Of a stretch of DNA of 64,000 nucleotides, positions 55,419-64,000 are shown piece after piece. Location of the stretch: the NCBI RefSeq assembly GCF_900156505.1, contig NZ_FTPR01000001.1:1922001-1986000 (forward strand), in the 5' to 3' direction. Positions within the stretch are counted from its first letter, which is position 1; each line of letters starts with the position of its first letter. The notes below the pieces were generated by a model, which saw only the letters and a program-made list of their open reading frames with translations, was not told the origin of the DNA and did no database searches. The position numbers and the translations under genes were made by a program. The DNA comes from Yoonia rosea. Lineage in GTDB: Bacteria; Pseudomonadota; Alphaproteobacteria; Rhodobacterales; Rhodobacteraceae.

Positions 55419-56933
55419 ATGGTCGCTTTGGCCTACACAGTTGCATTCGAAGGGATCGAGGCGCGCCTGGTCGAGGTGCAATGCGCCGTGACACCTGGTA
55501 TTCCAGCCTTCGCCATCGTGGGTTTGCCCGACAAGGCCGTCTCGGAGGCGCGCGAAAGGGTCCGCGCCGCACTCAGCGCGATGGCTATCGCCCTGCCGTC
55601 GAAGAGGATCACAGTAAACCTCTCTCCCGCCGATTTGCCCAAAGAAGGGTCGCACTTCGATCTGCCCATCGCACTGGCTCTGCTGGCCGCGCTCGAAATC
55701 ATTCCGCAGGATGTCGCGTCCCAGACGGTCGCTTTGGGCGAATTGTCCCTCGACGGGACCTTGGTGCCTGTGGCCGGCGCACTTCCCGCTGCCATGGCCG
55801 CTGCCGAAGGCGACCGCACCCTGCTATGCCCGCAGGCCTGCGGCGCAGAGGCGGCGTGGGTCGGCTCGGTGAATGTCATCGCCCCCCGCAGTCTGGCCGA
55901 GATGGTGCGGCATTTCACAGGGCAGGCGGTGCTACAATCATCCCAACCGGGCGAGGTTCTGGCACGAAACGGTGCACGCGACCTGTCGGAAGTCAAAGGA
56001 CAGGAACGGGCCAAACGCGCGCTGGAGATCGCAGCCGCCGGGCGGCATCACCTGCTTCTGGTGGGCTCACCCGGTTCCGGCAAATCTATGCTCGCCGCCC
56101 GGATACCCGGAATCTTGCCACAATTATCGCCATCCGAAGCGCTCGAGACCTCGATGATCCACTCTCTGTCGGGGCTTTTGGACGAAGGCGGGATCAACCG
56201 CGAACGGCCCTTTCGGGAACCGCACCACACGGCATCAATGGCGGCCATCGTCGGCGGTGGCCGCAGCGCAAAGCCCGGCGAGATCAGCCTCGCGCATAAC
56301 GGGGTGTTGTTCATGGATGAATTCCCGGAATTCCCGCGCACCGTGCTTGAGACCCTGCGCCAGCCTATCGAAACCGGCGAAGTGGTCGTGGCCCGCGCAA
56401 ATGCCCATGTGCGCTATCCCTGCCGGTTTATGCTGGTCGCGGCGGCCAACCCCTGCAAATGCGGCTACCTCGCGGATCCGGCCCGCGCCTGCACACGTGC
56501 ACCGATCTGTGGCGAGGATTATCTGGGGCGTATTTCAGGCCCGCTGATGGACCGGTTCGATCTGCGTGTCGAAGTACCTGCCGTCGCCTTTACCGATCTC
56601 GACCTCCCCGAAACCGGCGAAAGCTCGGCCGATGTTGCCAGCCGCGTCCATAAAGCGCGCGACATTCAAACCGCACGGTTTGCGGGGCATGGCGCTGCAA
56701 GGGTCAATGCCGACGCCGAAGGCCATCTGCTCGATGAAATCGCAACGCCTGACGCAGAGGGACGTGCACTCTTGCTCAAAATCGCGGAACGCTTTGGCCT
56801 CTCGGCACGTGGTTATCACCGCGTCCTGCGGGTAGCGCGGACAATCGCGGATTTAGAGGGTGAAGCAGATGTCCAAAGACCCCACGTGGCCGAGGCGGTC
56901 AGCTACCGGTTGGCGATGACCAAAGAGGTCTAG
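55419..56933 (+). CDS. comM: YifB/ComM-type Mg-chelatase-like AAA+ ATPase
   Basis: 504 aa. An N-terminal ChlI/Lon-like domain ([20 protein letters not shown], then [15 protein letters not shown]) precedes an AAA+ core with Walker [20 protein letters not shown] (about residues 210-228) and Walker [12 protein letters not shown], and a C-terminal [18 protein letters not shown]. ComM is a branch-migration helicase in natural transformation; many species carry it without known competence. It overlaps gshB convergently by four bases. Confidence 0.94.
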   Translation: MVALAYTVAFEGIEARLVEVQCAVTPGIPAFAIVGLPDKAVSEARERVRAALSAMAIALPSKRITVNLSPADLPKEGSHFDLPIALALLAALEIIPQDVASQTVALGELSLDGTLVPVAGALPAAMAAAEGDRTLLCPQACGAEAAWVGSVNVIAPRSLAEMVRHFTGQAVLQSSQPGEVLARNGARDLSEVKGQERAKRALEIAAAGRHHLLLVGSPGSGKSMLAARIPGILPQLSPSEALETSMIHSLSGLLDEGGINRERPFREPHHTASMAAIVGGGRSAKPGEISLAHNGVLFMDEFPEFPRTVLETLRQPIETGEVVVARANAHVRYPCRFMLVAAANPCKCGYLADPARACTRAPICGEDYLGRISGPLMDRFDLRVEVPAVAFTDLDLPETGESSADVASRVHKARDIQTARFAGHGAARVNADAEGHLLDEIATPDAEGRALLLKIAERFGLSARGYHRVLRVARTIADLEGEADVQRPHVAEAVSYRLAMTKEV

Positions 56934-57868
56934 CGCCGTGCCTCGATCGCCTGCCAGATCTTCTCGGCGATGTTGACACCGTCAAAGCGCTCCAACTCCT
57001 GAATGCCGGTGGGTGATGTGACATTGATCTCGGTCAGCCATTTCCCAATCACGTCGATGCCGACAAAAATCTGGCCCTTTTCACGCAAGAGCGGCCCGAT
57101 CCTCGCACAAATCTCGCGGTCGCGGTCGGTCAGTTCCACTTTCTCGGGGCGTCCACCCACATGCATGTTCGAGCGCGTTTCACCGGCGGCAGGCACACGG
57201 TTGATCGCACCGACCGGTTCGCCATCCACCAAAATCACGCGTTTATCGCCCTTGGACACATCCGGCAGAAACTGCTGCATGATCAGCGGTTCGCGGTTGA
57301 TGCCGGAAAAAAGCTCATGCAGCGATGCAAGATTACTGTCGCCACCCTTCATCTTGAAGACACCCGCCCCGCCGTTGCCGTAAAGCGGCTTGAGAATCAC
57401 ATCGCCATACTGCGCGCGGAATGTCTTGAGCGTCTCAAGGTCGCGCGCAATCATCGTGGGCGGCGTCAGATCGGGGAAATTGAGCACCAGAAGCTTTTCG
57501 GGATAATTGCGCACCCAGAACGGATCATTCACCACCAATGTCTTGGGGTGGATCATATCCAGAATATGGGTTGTGGTGATATAGCTCATGTCAAACGGCG
57601 GGTCCTGCCGGAGCCAGACAACATCGAACTCCGACAGATCGACATATTGCTCGTCGCCCAGCGTAAAGTGATCGCCTTTGACGCGCTGCACCGTGAGCGG
57701 CCAGCCCTTCGCCATCACGCGGCCCTGATCATAGGCGAGCTTGTCAGGCGTATAATAGAACAGGCTATGCCCCCGCGCCTGCGCTTCCTCGGCGATGCGG
57801 AAGGTGCTGTCGGCATCAATATTGATCGGCCCAATCGGGTCCATCTGGAAAGCGATCTTAAGCGTCAT
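56930..57868 (-). CDS. gshB: Glutathione synthetase
   Basis: 312-aa ATP-grasp ligase joining gamma-glutamylcysteine and glycine. It shows [60 protein letters not shown] (ATP lid), and [15 protein letters not shown]. Encoded on the same strand as YraN and rsmI, upstream of it. Confidence 0.97.
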   Translation of the reverse strand: MTLKIAFQMDPIGPINIDADSTFRIAEEAQARGHSLFYYTPDKLAYDQGRVMAKGWPLTVQRVKGDHFTLGDEQYVDLSEFDVVWLRQDPPFDMSYITTTHILDMIHPKTLVVNDPFWVRNYPEKLLVLNFPDLTPPTMIARDLETLKTFRAQYGDVILKPLYGNGGAGVFKMKGGDSNLASLHELFSGINREPLIMQQFLPDVSKGDKRVILVDGEPVGAINRVPAAGETRSNMHVGGRPEKVELTDRDREICARIGPLLREKGQIFVGIDVIGKWLTEINVTSPTGIQELERFDGVNIAEKIWQAIEARR

Positions 57869-57934
57869 GGCAGGCCTCTTGCATTATCAAGCTGGCGTGT
57901 TGATGGCCCAGCCTGCGCGCAGGTGCAATGGGCC

Positions 57935-58291
57935 TCAGAATTCCATAAAGGCGTTTTCAATCACTTTCAGGGCACCAAAACCGTTCACAATCGCCAGATC
58001 AAACCGCACATCGGTCAATTGACCGCGCGGCTCATTGGCCAAAAACTCACCCGCACTGGCCACGATCCGCGCCATTTGGCGATGCCCCAGCCGCGTCGCG
58101 GCCGTCGCAAAATTCTTGCTTTTCTTGACCTCGATGAAGACCACCGTGTCTCCATCGCGGGCGATCAGGTCAATTTCGCCGGCCTTTCCGCGCCAGCGCC
58201 GCGCGGCAATCGCGTGATGGCGTTTGGCATAGTCACCGGCGACAATATCCTCCGCCGCTAATCCAGCATGATATCCGACAGTTCCGCTCAT
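57935..58291 (-). CDS. YraN/UPF0102 family protein
   Basis: 118 aa, Holliday-junction-resolvase-like nuclease fold. The core motif GEIDLIARDGDTVVFIEVKKS carries the E/D...ExK residues of PD-(D/E)XK nucleases. Function unproven. The ATG overlaps the rsmI stop (ATGA), a widespread rsmI-YraN pairing. Confidence 0.92.
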   Translation of the reverse strand: MSGTVGYHAGLAAEDIVAGDYAKRHHAIAARRWRGKAGEIDLIARDGDTVVFIEVKKSKNFATAATRLGHRQMARIVASAGEFLANEPRGQLTDVRFDLAIVNGFGALKVIENAFMEF

Positions 58292-59148
58292 TCCTCATCC
58301 CCCAACTGCAAGGCAATCTGGTAAACCTGCCTACGGGGCAGACCCAAAGCACCGGCCACAACTGTCGCCGCATCTTTCACACGCATTGTTTTCATCGCTT
58401 CACGTAGCGCCCCATCAATATCGCCATCTGCAACCTCGACAGCACCGGCACGACCCACCAACACAACGATTTCGCCTTTGACGGTCCGCTCAGCAAAATC
58501 ACCCGCCAGCGTCGCAAGCGACCCGCGCGTGATTTCTTCAAACTTTTTCGTCAACTCGCGGCAGACCACCGCTTCTCGTTCATCCCCCAAGATATCGCGC
58601 AAATTAGCTAACATTTCCCCAACGCGTTTCGGGCTTTCGTAAAATACCAAGGTAAACGGGATATCGCGCAATGCCGCGATTTCATTTTCACGCTGTTTCT
58701 TGCCCGCTGGCAGAAAGCCGACGAATGCAAAACGATCGGTGGCGAGGCCCGACACGGTCAAGCCTGCCAGCACCGCAGAGGCCCCAGGCGCGGTCGTCAC
58801 CTCCACCCCCTCTTTGATGGCAGCACGGCCCAATTCATAGCCCGGATCAGCCACCAAAGGTGTGCCCGCCTCAGAGACGTAAGCCACTGATTTGCCTGAC
58901 TTCATATCTGCAACCAGCCGCGCAACAGCCCCGTCACCGCTGTGATCGTGAAACGCCACGACCTTGCGCCCGTTGAGTGGCACCCCGTGTATTTCCATCA
59001 ACTTGCGCGCTGTCCGCGTATCCTCGGCGGCAATCAAATCGGCGGACGCCAGAATATCCAGCGCGCGCAACGTAATGTCGCGCGCAGACCCGATAGGCGT
59101 GGCCACGAAATACAGACCGGCAGAGAGTGGCTTGCTTATAAAATTCAT
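58288..59148 (-). CDS. rsmI: 16S rRNA 2'-O-ribose C1402 methyltransferase RsmI
   Basis: 286-aa tetrapyrrole-methylase-like enzyme. The N-terminal LYFVATPIGSARDITLRALD, the AEDTRTARKLMEIHG loop, and SEAGTPLVADPGYEL fit RsmI. It methylates the 2'-OH of C1402 in 16S rRNA. First gene of rsmI-YraN-gshB, divergent from the LppC-like lipoprotein gene. Confidence 0.96.
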   Translation of the reverse strand: MNFISKPLSAGLYFVATPIGSARDITLRALDILASADLIAAEDTRTARKLMEIHGVPLNGRKVVAFHDHSGDGAVARLVADMKSGKSVAYVSEAGTPLVADPGYELGRAAIKEGVEVTTAPGASAVLAGLTVSGLATDRFAFVGFLPAGKKQRENEIAALRDIPFTLVFYESPKRVGEMLANLRDILGDEREAVVCRELTKKFEEITRGSLATLAGDFAERTVKGEIVVLVGRAGAVEVADGDIDGALREAMKTMRVKDAATVVAGALGLPRRQVYQIALQLGDEE

Positions 59149-59252
59149 CTCTGGACCCGCTGGCCCCCTGCTTTATGATGGACCTCAACATCGCGGCGGG
59201 ACATGAGGCCTCGGCCAACTGCCGTTCGCGCGAAACAGGAGGAATACCACGC

Positions 59253-60437
59253 ATGTTTGCTCGTTTCAGCAACGCCCGCAAGTCGCTCGCGCGCTTTTTT
59301 GCATTTACCGCCCTGCTTTGGCTGGCTGCCTGTGATGTCACTTTGGCACCTGATGCCAATGTTGGCCGCACAATCAACCCCAATGCGCCGATCGAAGTGG
59401 CCCTGCTGGTGCCCGGTGGTTCAGCACAGGAAACCGACAACCAACTGGCGCGGAATTTTGAAAATGCGGCCCGCCTTGCGATTGCAGACCTGCAAGGTGC
59501 AACTATTGACCTGCGTGTCTACAACACCGCCGGTGGCAACCCGCAGCAGGCCGCTCTGGCCGCTACGCAAGCTGTCAACGAAGGGGCAAAGATCATTATC
59601 GGGCCGCTTTATGGCGAGGCTGCAAACGCCGCGGGTGTTGCCATCGCAGGCCGGAACGTGAACGTGCTTGCTTTCTCGAACAACAGCGCCTTTGCGGGTG
59701 GCAACGTGTTCATTCTGGGGCCGACATTCGACAATACGGCGGATCGTCTTGTCCAGTTTGGCACGCGTCAGGGCATCAGCCGCTACTTTGTCGTCCATGG
59801 CGATGATCTGCCAGGTCGCGTTGGCCGCGATGCAATCACCTCGGCCATCCAAAGAAACGGCGGCGAGGTGTCCGGCGTCGACAGTTACCAACTGTCACAG
59901 CAAGGCATCTTTACGGCCACGCGCCGGATTGTGTCCAATGTGCGCAGTTCGGGCGCGCAGGGCGTCTTTACCACGGCCAGCGCAAATGCCGATTTGCCAA
60001 TCCTTGCAACGGCTCTGCCCGATGCGGGTATGGACACAGACCGCAGCCGCTTTATCGGCCTGACCCGCTGGGACACGCTGCCCCAGATGGCCGCACTGCC
60101 CGGGCTTGAAGGCGGGCTTTTCACGGTTCCCGATCCCGGAACGTCGACACTCTTTGCCAATCGCTATGCCGCGACCTATGGCGAAACACCGCATCCTTTG
60201 GCAGGGCTTGCCTATGACGGTATCGCCGCGATCGGTGCGCTTGCCGCGGCAGGCAACACACAGGCCGTCACCAAAGAGGCCCTCACCCAACCCCAAGGGT
60301 TCCGCGGGACATCAGGTGTCTTCCGTCTGCTGCCGAATGGCCTTAACCAGCGCGGCCTTGCCGTTGCTACATTTCAAAACAATCAGGTTGTAATCCTTGA
60401 CCAAGCCCCAAGAAGTTTTGGCACCCCAGGCCTCTGA
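59253..60437 (+). CDS. LppC/LpoA-type lipoprotein (penicillin-binding protein activator)
   Basis: 394 aa. The lipoprotein signal ends LLWLAAC (lipobox LAAC), so it is an outer-membrane or periplasmic lipoprotein. The mature part is a periplasmic-binding-like domain (IEVALLVPGGSAQETDNQLA, FVVHGDDLPGRVGRDAI). LpoA activates PBP1a in gammaproteobacteria; alphaproteobacterial relatives lack the TPR half, as here. AGGAGG supports ATG 59253. It overlaps glnD by about 41 bases. Confidence 0.87.
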   Translation: MFARFSNARKSLARFFAFTALLWLAACDVTLAPDANVGRTINPNAPIEVALLVPGGSAQETDNQLARNFENAARLAIADLQGATIDLRVYNTAGGNPQQAALAATQAVNEGAKIIIGPLYGEAANAAGVAIAGRNVNVLAFSNNSAFAGGNVFILGPTFDNTADRLVQFGTRQGISRYFVVHGDDLPGRVGRDAITSAIQRNGGEVSGVDSYQLSQQGIFTATRRIVSNVRSSGAQGVFTTASANADLPILATALPDAGMDTDRSRFIGLTRWDTLPQMAALPGLEGGLFTVPDPGTSTLFANRYAATYGETPHPLAGLAYDGIAAIGALAAAGNTQAVTKEALTQPQGFRGTSGVFRLLPNGLNQRGLAVATFQNNQVVILDQAPRSFGTPGL

Positions 60438-63213
60438 ACGCATACCAGCATCAGCACAAAGCACGCCGGACAGTTTGATCTGTCCGGCGTCCGTCATTTT
60501 TGACAACAACGCGGTGCAAGCCCAGATCGACGCGGCAATCGCGACCGCGTCATCCGAACGCGACATCCGCGCCGCGACCGTTGCCACATTGTCCCAAGCA
60601 CGCCGTAACGGCATGGCCCAGATCGCGGCCGCCTTCGCGGCACAGCCTTTCGCATCACGCCCGACAACCCGCGCCTACAGCTGGCTGACCGACCAGATCG
60701 TGCAGACCGTGCTGGACGTGGCGCAAAAGCACCTGCACCCGCTGCCCAACCCCACCGAAGGCGAGCGTTTGTCGCTGATCGCCGTCGGCGGGTATGGCCG
60801 GGGCGAGATGGCGCCCTATTCGGATGTCGATCTGCTGTTTCTAACGCCCTACAAAATCACGCCTTGGGCGGAGAGCGTCATCGAATCCATGCTGTATATG
60901 CTATGGGATCTGAAACTGAAGGTCGGACACGCCAGCCGCACGGTCAAAGACTGCCTGCGTCTGGCGAAAGAGGATTACACGATCCGCACCTCGCTTGTGG
61001 AATACAGGTATCTGGCCGGCGATGCCGATCTCGCGGCGAAACTCGGCCAACGCCTCTGGACCGACCTGTTCAAAACAACCGCCAGCGAATTCATCGAAGC
61101 CAAGCTGGAGGAACGCGCCACCCGCCACCGCAAGCAGGGCGGGCAGCGCTACGTCGTCGAACCCAATGTGAAAGAAGGCAAGGGTGGGCTGCGTGATCTG
61201 CAATCCCTGTTCTGGATCAGCAAATACATCAACGGCGTGAAAGACGCGGCCGATCTGGTCAATCTGGGGGTCTTTACAGCCGAAGAATTTGAAACCTTTG
61301 TCACCGCCGAAGACTTTCTTTGGGCGGTCCGTTGTCATCTGCATCTCATCGCGGGGCGCCCTGTCGACCAGTTGACCTTTGACATGCAGGTTCAGGTGGC
61401 AGACGCGATGGGATACACGGATCACGGCGGCCGCCGCGGCGTTGAACACTTCATGCAGGCCTATTTCCGGCAGGCCACCCATGTGGGCGAATTGACGCGG
61501 ATCTTCCTGACAGCACTCGAAGCCAACCACACCAAGCAAGAACCCGTGCTCGTGCGGCTTCTCGCGCGGCGCAAGAAAGCAAAGCCACCCTATGCGATCA
61601 AGCAGAACCGGCTGACGATTGCCAACGAGCGGGATTTCTTTGCCGACAAGGTGAACATGCTGCGGATCTTTGAAGAGGCGCTGCGCACGGGCACATTACT
61701 GCATCCTGATGCGATGCGGCTGATCTCGGCCAATCTGCACCGGATCGACGAAGACCTGCGCAACGACAAAGAGGCGCGGCGCATCTTCCTTGACCTGCTG
61801 CTAAAGCACGGCAATCCCGAACGGGCGTTGCGCCGGATGAACGAATTGGGGGTGCTGGCCGCCTTTATCCCTGAATTCGCGCCCATTGTCGCGATGATGC
61901 AGTTCAACATGTACCACCACTATACGGTGGACGAACACACGATCCAATGCATCAGCAACTTGGCCCAGATTGAACGCAAGGAACTGATCGAGGAATTGCC
62001 GGTCTGTTCGGGTATTCTGGAACGCGGCGTGAACCGCAAGGTACTGTATGTGGCGCTCCTGCTGCACGATATCGGCAAAGGGCGCGACGAAGACCATTCC
62101 ATCCTTGGCGCCCAGATTTCGCGCAAGGTCGCACCTCGGCTGGGGCTGAACAAGAAGGAATGCGAAACGGTCGAATGGCTGATCCGCTATCACCTCTTGC
62201 TGTCGGATGTGGCGCAAAAACGCGACATCTCTGAACCACGTACCGTGCGCGGCTTTGCCAAGGCGGTGAAATCGGTCGAGCGGCTGGAACTGCTGACCAC
62301 ACTCACGGTCTGCGATATTCGCGGCGTCGGCCCCGGGACATGGAACAACTGGAAAGCGGTTCTGATCCGCAACCTTTACAAAGCAACCAAATCAGCGCTG
62401 GAAACCGGCCTTGAAGACCTCAACCGCGAAAGCCAGGAGGCCGAGGCGAAACGCGCCCTGCGCGCTGAGCTTGCAGATTGGGACAAGAAAGCGCTCAAAA
62501 CCGAGATCGGTCGCCACTACGGCACCTATTGGCAGGGGCTTCCGCTCGCGGCGCAGACGATTTTTGCAAGACTGCTGTCCGAGATCAATGACAATGAAAT
62601 CAAGATCGACCTGATGCTCGACGAAGACCGCGACGCGACCCGCGCCTGCTTTGCCATGGTCGATCATCCCGGTCTTTTCAGCCGCATGACCGGTGCTTTG
62701 GCGCTGGTCGGTGCGAACGTCGTGGATGCACGGACCTACACATCCAAAGACGGCTATGCGACGGCTGTTTTCTGGATACAGGACGATGACGGCAACCCCT
62801 ATGAGGCGGCACGGATGCCGCGCCTACGCACGATGATCGAGCGCATCCTGCGTGGCGAAATCGTCGCCAAAGAGGCGCTGAAAGACAAAGACAAAATCAA
62901 AAAGCGCGAACGCGCCTTCCGTGTGCCAACGACCATAAGCTTCGATAATGAAGGGTCCGAAATCTATACGATCATCGAGGTCGACACCCGCGACCGGCCG
63001 GGATTGCTTTATGACCTGACGCGCACGCTGGCGAATAATCACGTCTATATCGCGTCAGCCGTGATTGCGACCTACGGCGAGCAGGTCGTGGATACCTTCT
63101 ATGTCAAAGACATGGTCGGTCTGAAGTACCACAATGAGGCCAAGCGCGCATCGCTGGAACGCAAACTGCGCGAAGCCATCGCCCAAGGCGCCGAGCAGGC
63201 GGTGGCAGGATGA
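60397..63213 (+). CDS. glnD: Bifunctional uridylyltransferase/uridylyl-removing enzyme GlnD
   Basis: 938 aa. The nucleotidyltransferase motif GGYGRGEMAPYSDVDLLFL (about 130-148), HD hydrolase motif LLLHDIGKGRDEDHS (about 557-571) and two C-terminal ACT domains (ACFAMVDHPGLFSRMTGAL and IIEVDTRDRPGLLYDLTRTL) are all present. It uridylylates PII proteins at low glutamine and reverses it at high glutamine. The start shown is a TTG overlapping the upstream gene by 41 bases; a GTG at 60517 is an alternative, and the first ATG is far inside. Ends overlapping murJ (ATGA). Confidence 0.93.
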   Translation: MTKPQEVLAPQASERIPASAQSTPDSLICPASVIFDNNAVQAQIDAAIATASSERDIRAATVATLSQARRNGMAQIAAAFAAQPFASRPTTRAYSWLTDQIVQTVLDVAQKHLHPLPNPTEGERLSLIAVGGYGRGEMAPYSDVDLLFLTPYKITPWAESVIESMLYMLWDLKLKVGHASRTVKDCLRLAKEDYTIRTSLVEYRYLAGDADLAAKLGQRLWTDLFKTTASEFIEAKLEERATRHRKQGGQRYVVEPNVKEGKGGLRDLQSLFWISKYINGVKDAADLVNLGVFTAEEFETFVTAEDFLWAVRCHLHLIAGRPVDQLTFDMQVQVADAMGYTDHGGRRGVEHFMQAYFRQATHVGELTRIFLTALEANHTKQEPVLVRLLARRKKAKPPYAIKQNRLTIANERDFFADKVNMLRIFEEALRTGTLLHPDAMRLISANLHRIDEDLRNDKEARRIFLDLLLKHGNPERALRRMNELGVLAAFIPEFAPIVAMMQFNMYHHYTVDEHTIQCISNLAQIERKELIEELPVCSGILERGVNRKVLYVALLLHDIGKGRDEDHSILGAQISRKVAPRLGLNKKECETVEWLIRYHLLLSDVAQKRDISEPRTVRGFAKAVKSVERLELLTTLTVCDIRGVGPGTWNNWKAVLIRNLYKATKSALETGLEDLNRESQEAEAKRALRAELADWDKKALKTEIGRHYGTYWQGLPLAAQTIFARLLSEINDNEIKIDLMLDEDRDATRACFAMVDHPGLFSRMTGALALVGANVVDARTYTSKDGYATAVFWIQDDDGNPYEAARMPRLRTMIERILRGEIVAKEALKDKDKIKKRERAFRVPTTISFDNEGSEIYTIIEVDTRDRPGLLYDLTRTLANNHVYIASAVIATYGEQVVDTFYVKDMVGLKYHNEAKRASLERKLREAIAQGAEQAVAG

Positions 63214-64000
63214 AACCCATCCGCTTGATGGCTGGGTTTTTCACCGTCGGCATCTGGACACTGCTTAGTCGTGTCATGGGTTTTGTGCGCGACATCATGA
63301 TCGCGGCCTACCTTGGCACCGGCCCCGTGGCCGAGGCATTCTTGGTGGCCTTCTCGCTGCCCAATCTCTTCCGCCGCTTTTTTGCCGAAGGCGCGTTCAA
63401 CATGGCCTTTGTGCCAATGTTTTCCAAGAAAGTCGAAGCCGGAGAAGACGCCCATCGCTTTGCCCAGGATGCTTTTGTCGGTCTTGCGGGCGTGTTGACG
63501 GTTTTCACTGTGATCGGCGTGATCTTTATGCCTGCCCTCGTGACGCTGATGGCCAGCGGTTTTTTAGGCACCGAACGTTTCGATCTGGCGGTCTACTACG
63601 GCCGGATCGCCTTTCCCTATATCCTCTTTATTTCGCTCACGGCGCTGCTGTCGGGGGTGTTGAACGCAACCGGGCGCTTTACGGCCGCAGCGGGCGCGCC
63701 AGTTCTGCTGAACGTGATCTTTGTCTTAGCCCTTATTATTATGGGGATGACCTGTGAATGCACGGGGCCTGACGCGCAGTCCATGATCGGACAGGCTCTG
63801 GCATACGCTGTGCCACTTGCGGGCATTGCCCAGCTTGCGCTTGTCTGGGTCGCAGCCACGCGTGCGGGCTATTCCCTGCGCTTGGGCATGCCCAAGATCA
63901 CCCCCGAACTCAAACGTCTTGCGATCATCGCAGCACCCGCAGCGCTCGCGGGCGGTGTTGTGCAGATCAATCTTCTTGTCGGTCGTCAGGTTGCCAGTTT
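63210..64000 (+). CDS. murJ: Lipid II flippase MurJ (partial, runs off the window)
   Basis: First about 263 residues of a MATE-like MVF-family protein. MKPIRLMAGFFTVGIWTLLSR starts helix 1, followed by FSLPNLFRRFFAEGAFNMAF, the MurJ signature (about 51-70). Lipid II translocation for cell-wall synthesis. Start overlaps the glnD stop as ATGA. glnD-murJ adjacency is typical of this order. The C-terminal half lies beyond the right edge. Confidence 0.95.
   Translation, partial: MKPIRLMAGFFTVGIWTLLSRVMGFVRDIMIAAYLGTGPVAEAFLVAFSLPNLFRRFFAEGAFNMAFVPMFSKKVEAGEDAHRFAQDAFVGLAGVLTVFTVIGVIFMPALVTLMASGFLGTERFDLAVYYGRIAFPYILFISLTALLSGVLNATGRFTAAAGAPVLLNVIFVLALIIMGMTCECTGPDAQSMIGQALAYAVPLAGIAQLALVWVAATRAGYSLRLGMPKITPELKRLAIIAAPAALAGGVVQINLLVGRQVAS

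Overview
The window looks like a stretch of core chromosome from an alphaproteobacterium of the Rhodobacterales (Roseobacter/Rhodobacteraceae type). The evidence is the gene order ffh-GNAT-aroQ-rpsP-rimM-trmD-rplS-rpmE, a MipZ-type division ATPase, a class I lysyl-tRNA synthetase, a TGATCC-type promoter before an RpoH2-like sigma factor, DUF1127 and DUF4864 small proteins, and moderately high GC with many GTG, TTG and ATGA-overlap starts. I saw no rRNA, tRNA, CRISPR array, prophage or IS element. The assignment rests on gene content only.

Layout. 1-4.8 kb: ArsR regulator behind an AT-rich palindrome, a divergent HxlR regulator/quinone-reductase pair (ytfH-qorB type), a LysR-DMT exporter pair, and two small membrane proteins. 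4.9-10.5 kb: SRP and ribosomal/tRNA-modification operon ending in a strong terminator. 10.5-16.9 kb: diguanylate cyclase, an amber-interrupted small ORF, an RhlE-like helicase, mipZ, a glutamate-synthase-like FMN protein and a second DMT transporter. 16.9-22.3 kb: leucine biosynthesis (leuC, leuD, later leuB) with two unrelated genes in between and a very large hairpin between leuC and leuD. 22.5-28.2 kb: accessory-looking block with a secreted CXXCH protein of unknown family, a membrane-anchored RTX protein, an MscS channel and an AT-richer orphan M23 peptidase without signal peptide. 28.2-34.4 kb: acs, DUF1127, a Lys/Ala/Pro-rich histone-H1-like protein, a large beta-helix protein whose leader holds an intrinsic terminator, and DUF4864. 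34.4-40.8 kb: lysS (class I), TerB-like protein, PBP4 (dacB) with nadD, then an aldo-keto reductase/FAD oxidase pair. 40.8-50.8 kb: a dimethylglycine/sarcosine-dehydrogenase-like enzyme, a 2-hydroxyacid dehydrogenase, SH3 protein, CDF metal transporter, M3 peptidase, and an amino-acid ABC permease and binding protein lacking an ATPase gene. 50.8-64 kb: membrane-fused MoeB, dut, coaBC, rpoH2, cobU-phosphatase, GST, comM, gshB-YraN-rsmI, LppC-type lipoprotein, glnD and the start of murJ.

Most genes are housekeeping. The least explained items are the signal-less, cysteine-rich M23 protein in an AT-rich patch; the unknown CXXCH periplasmic protein; the beta-helix gene sitting directly behind a terminator; the 59-bp palindrome in leuC-leuD; and a palindrome family that supplies the stop codon of the preceding gene in both of its copies here. 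None of these amounts to a demonstrated new multi-gene system; they are single-locus leads.
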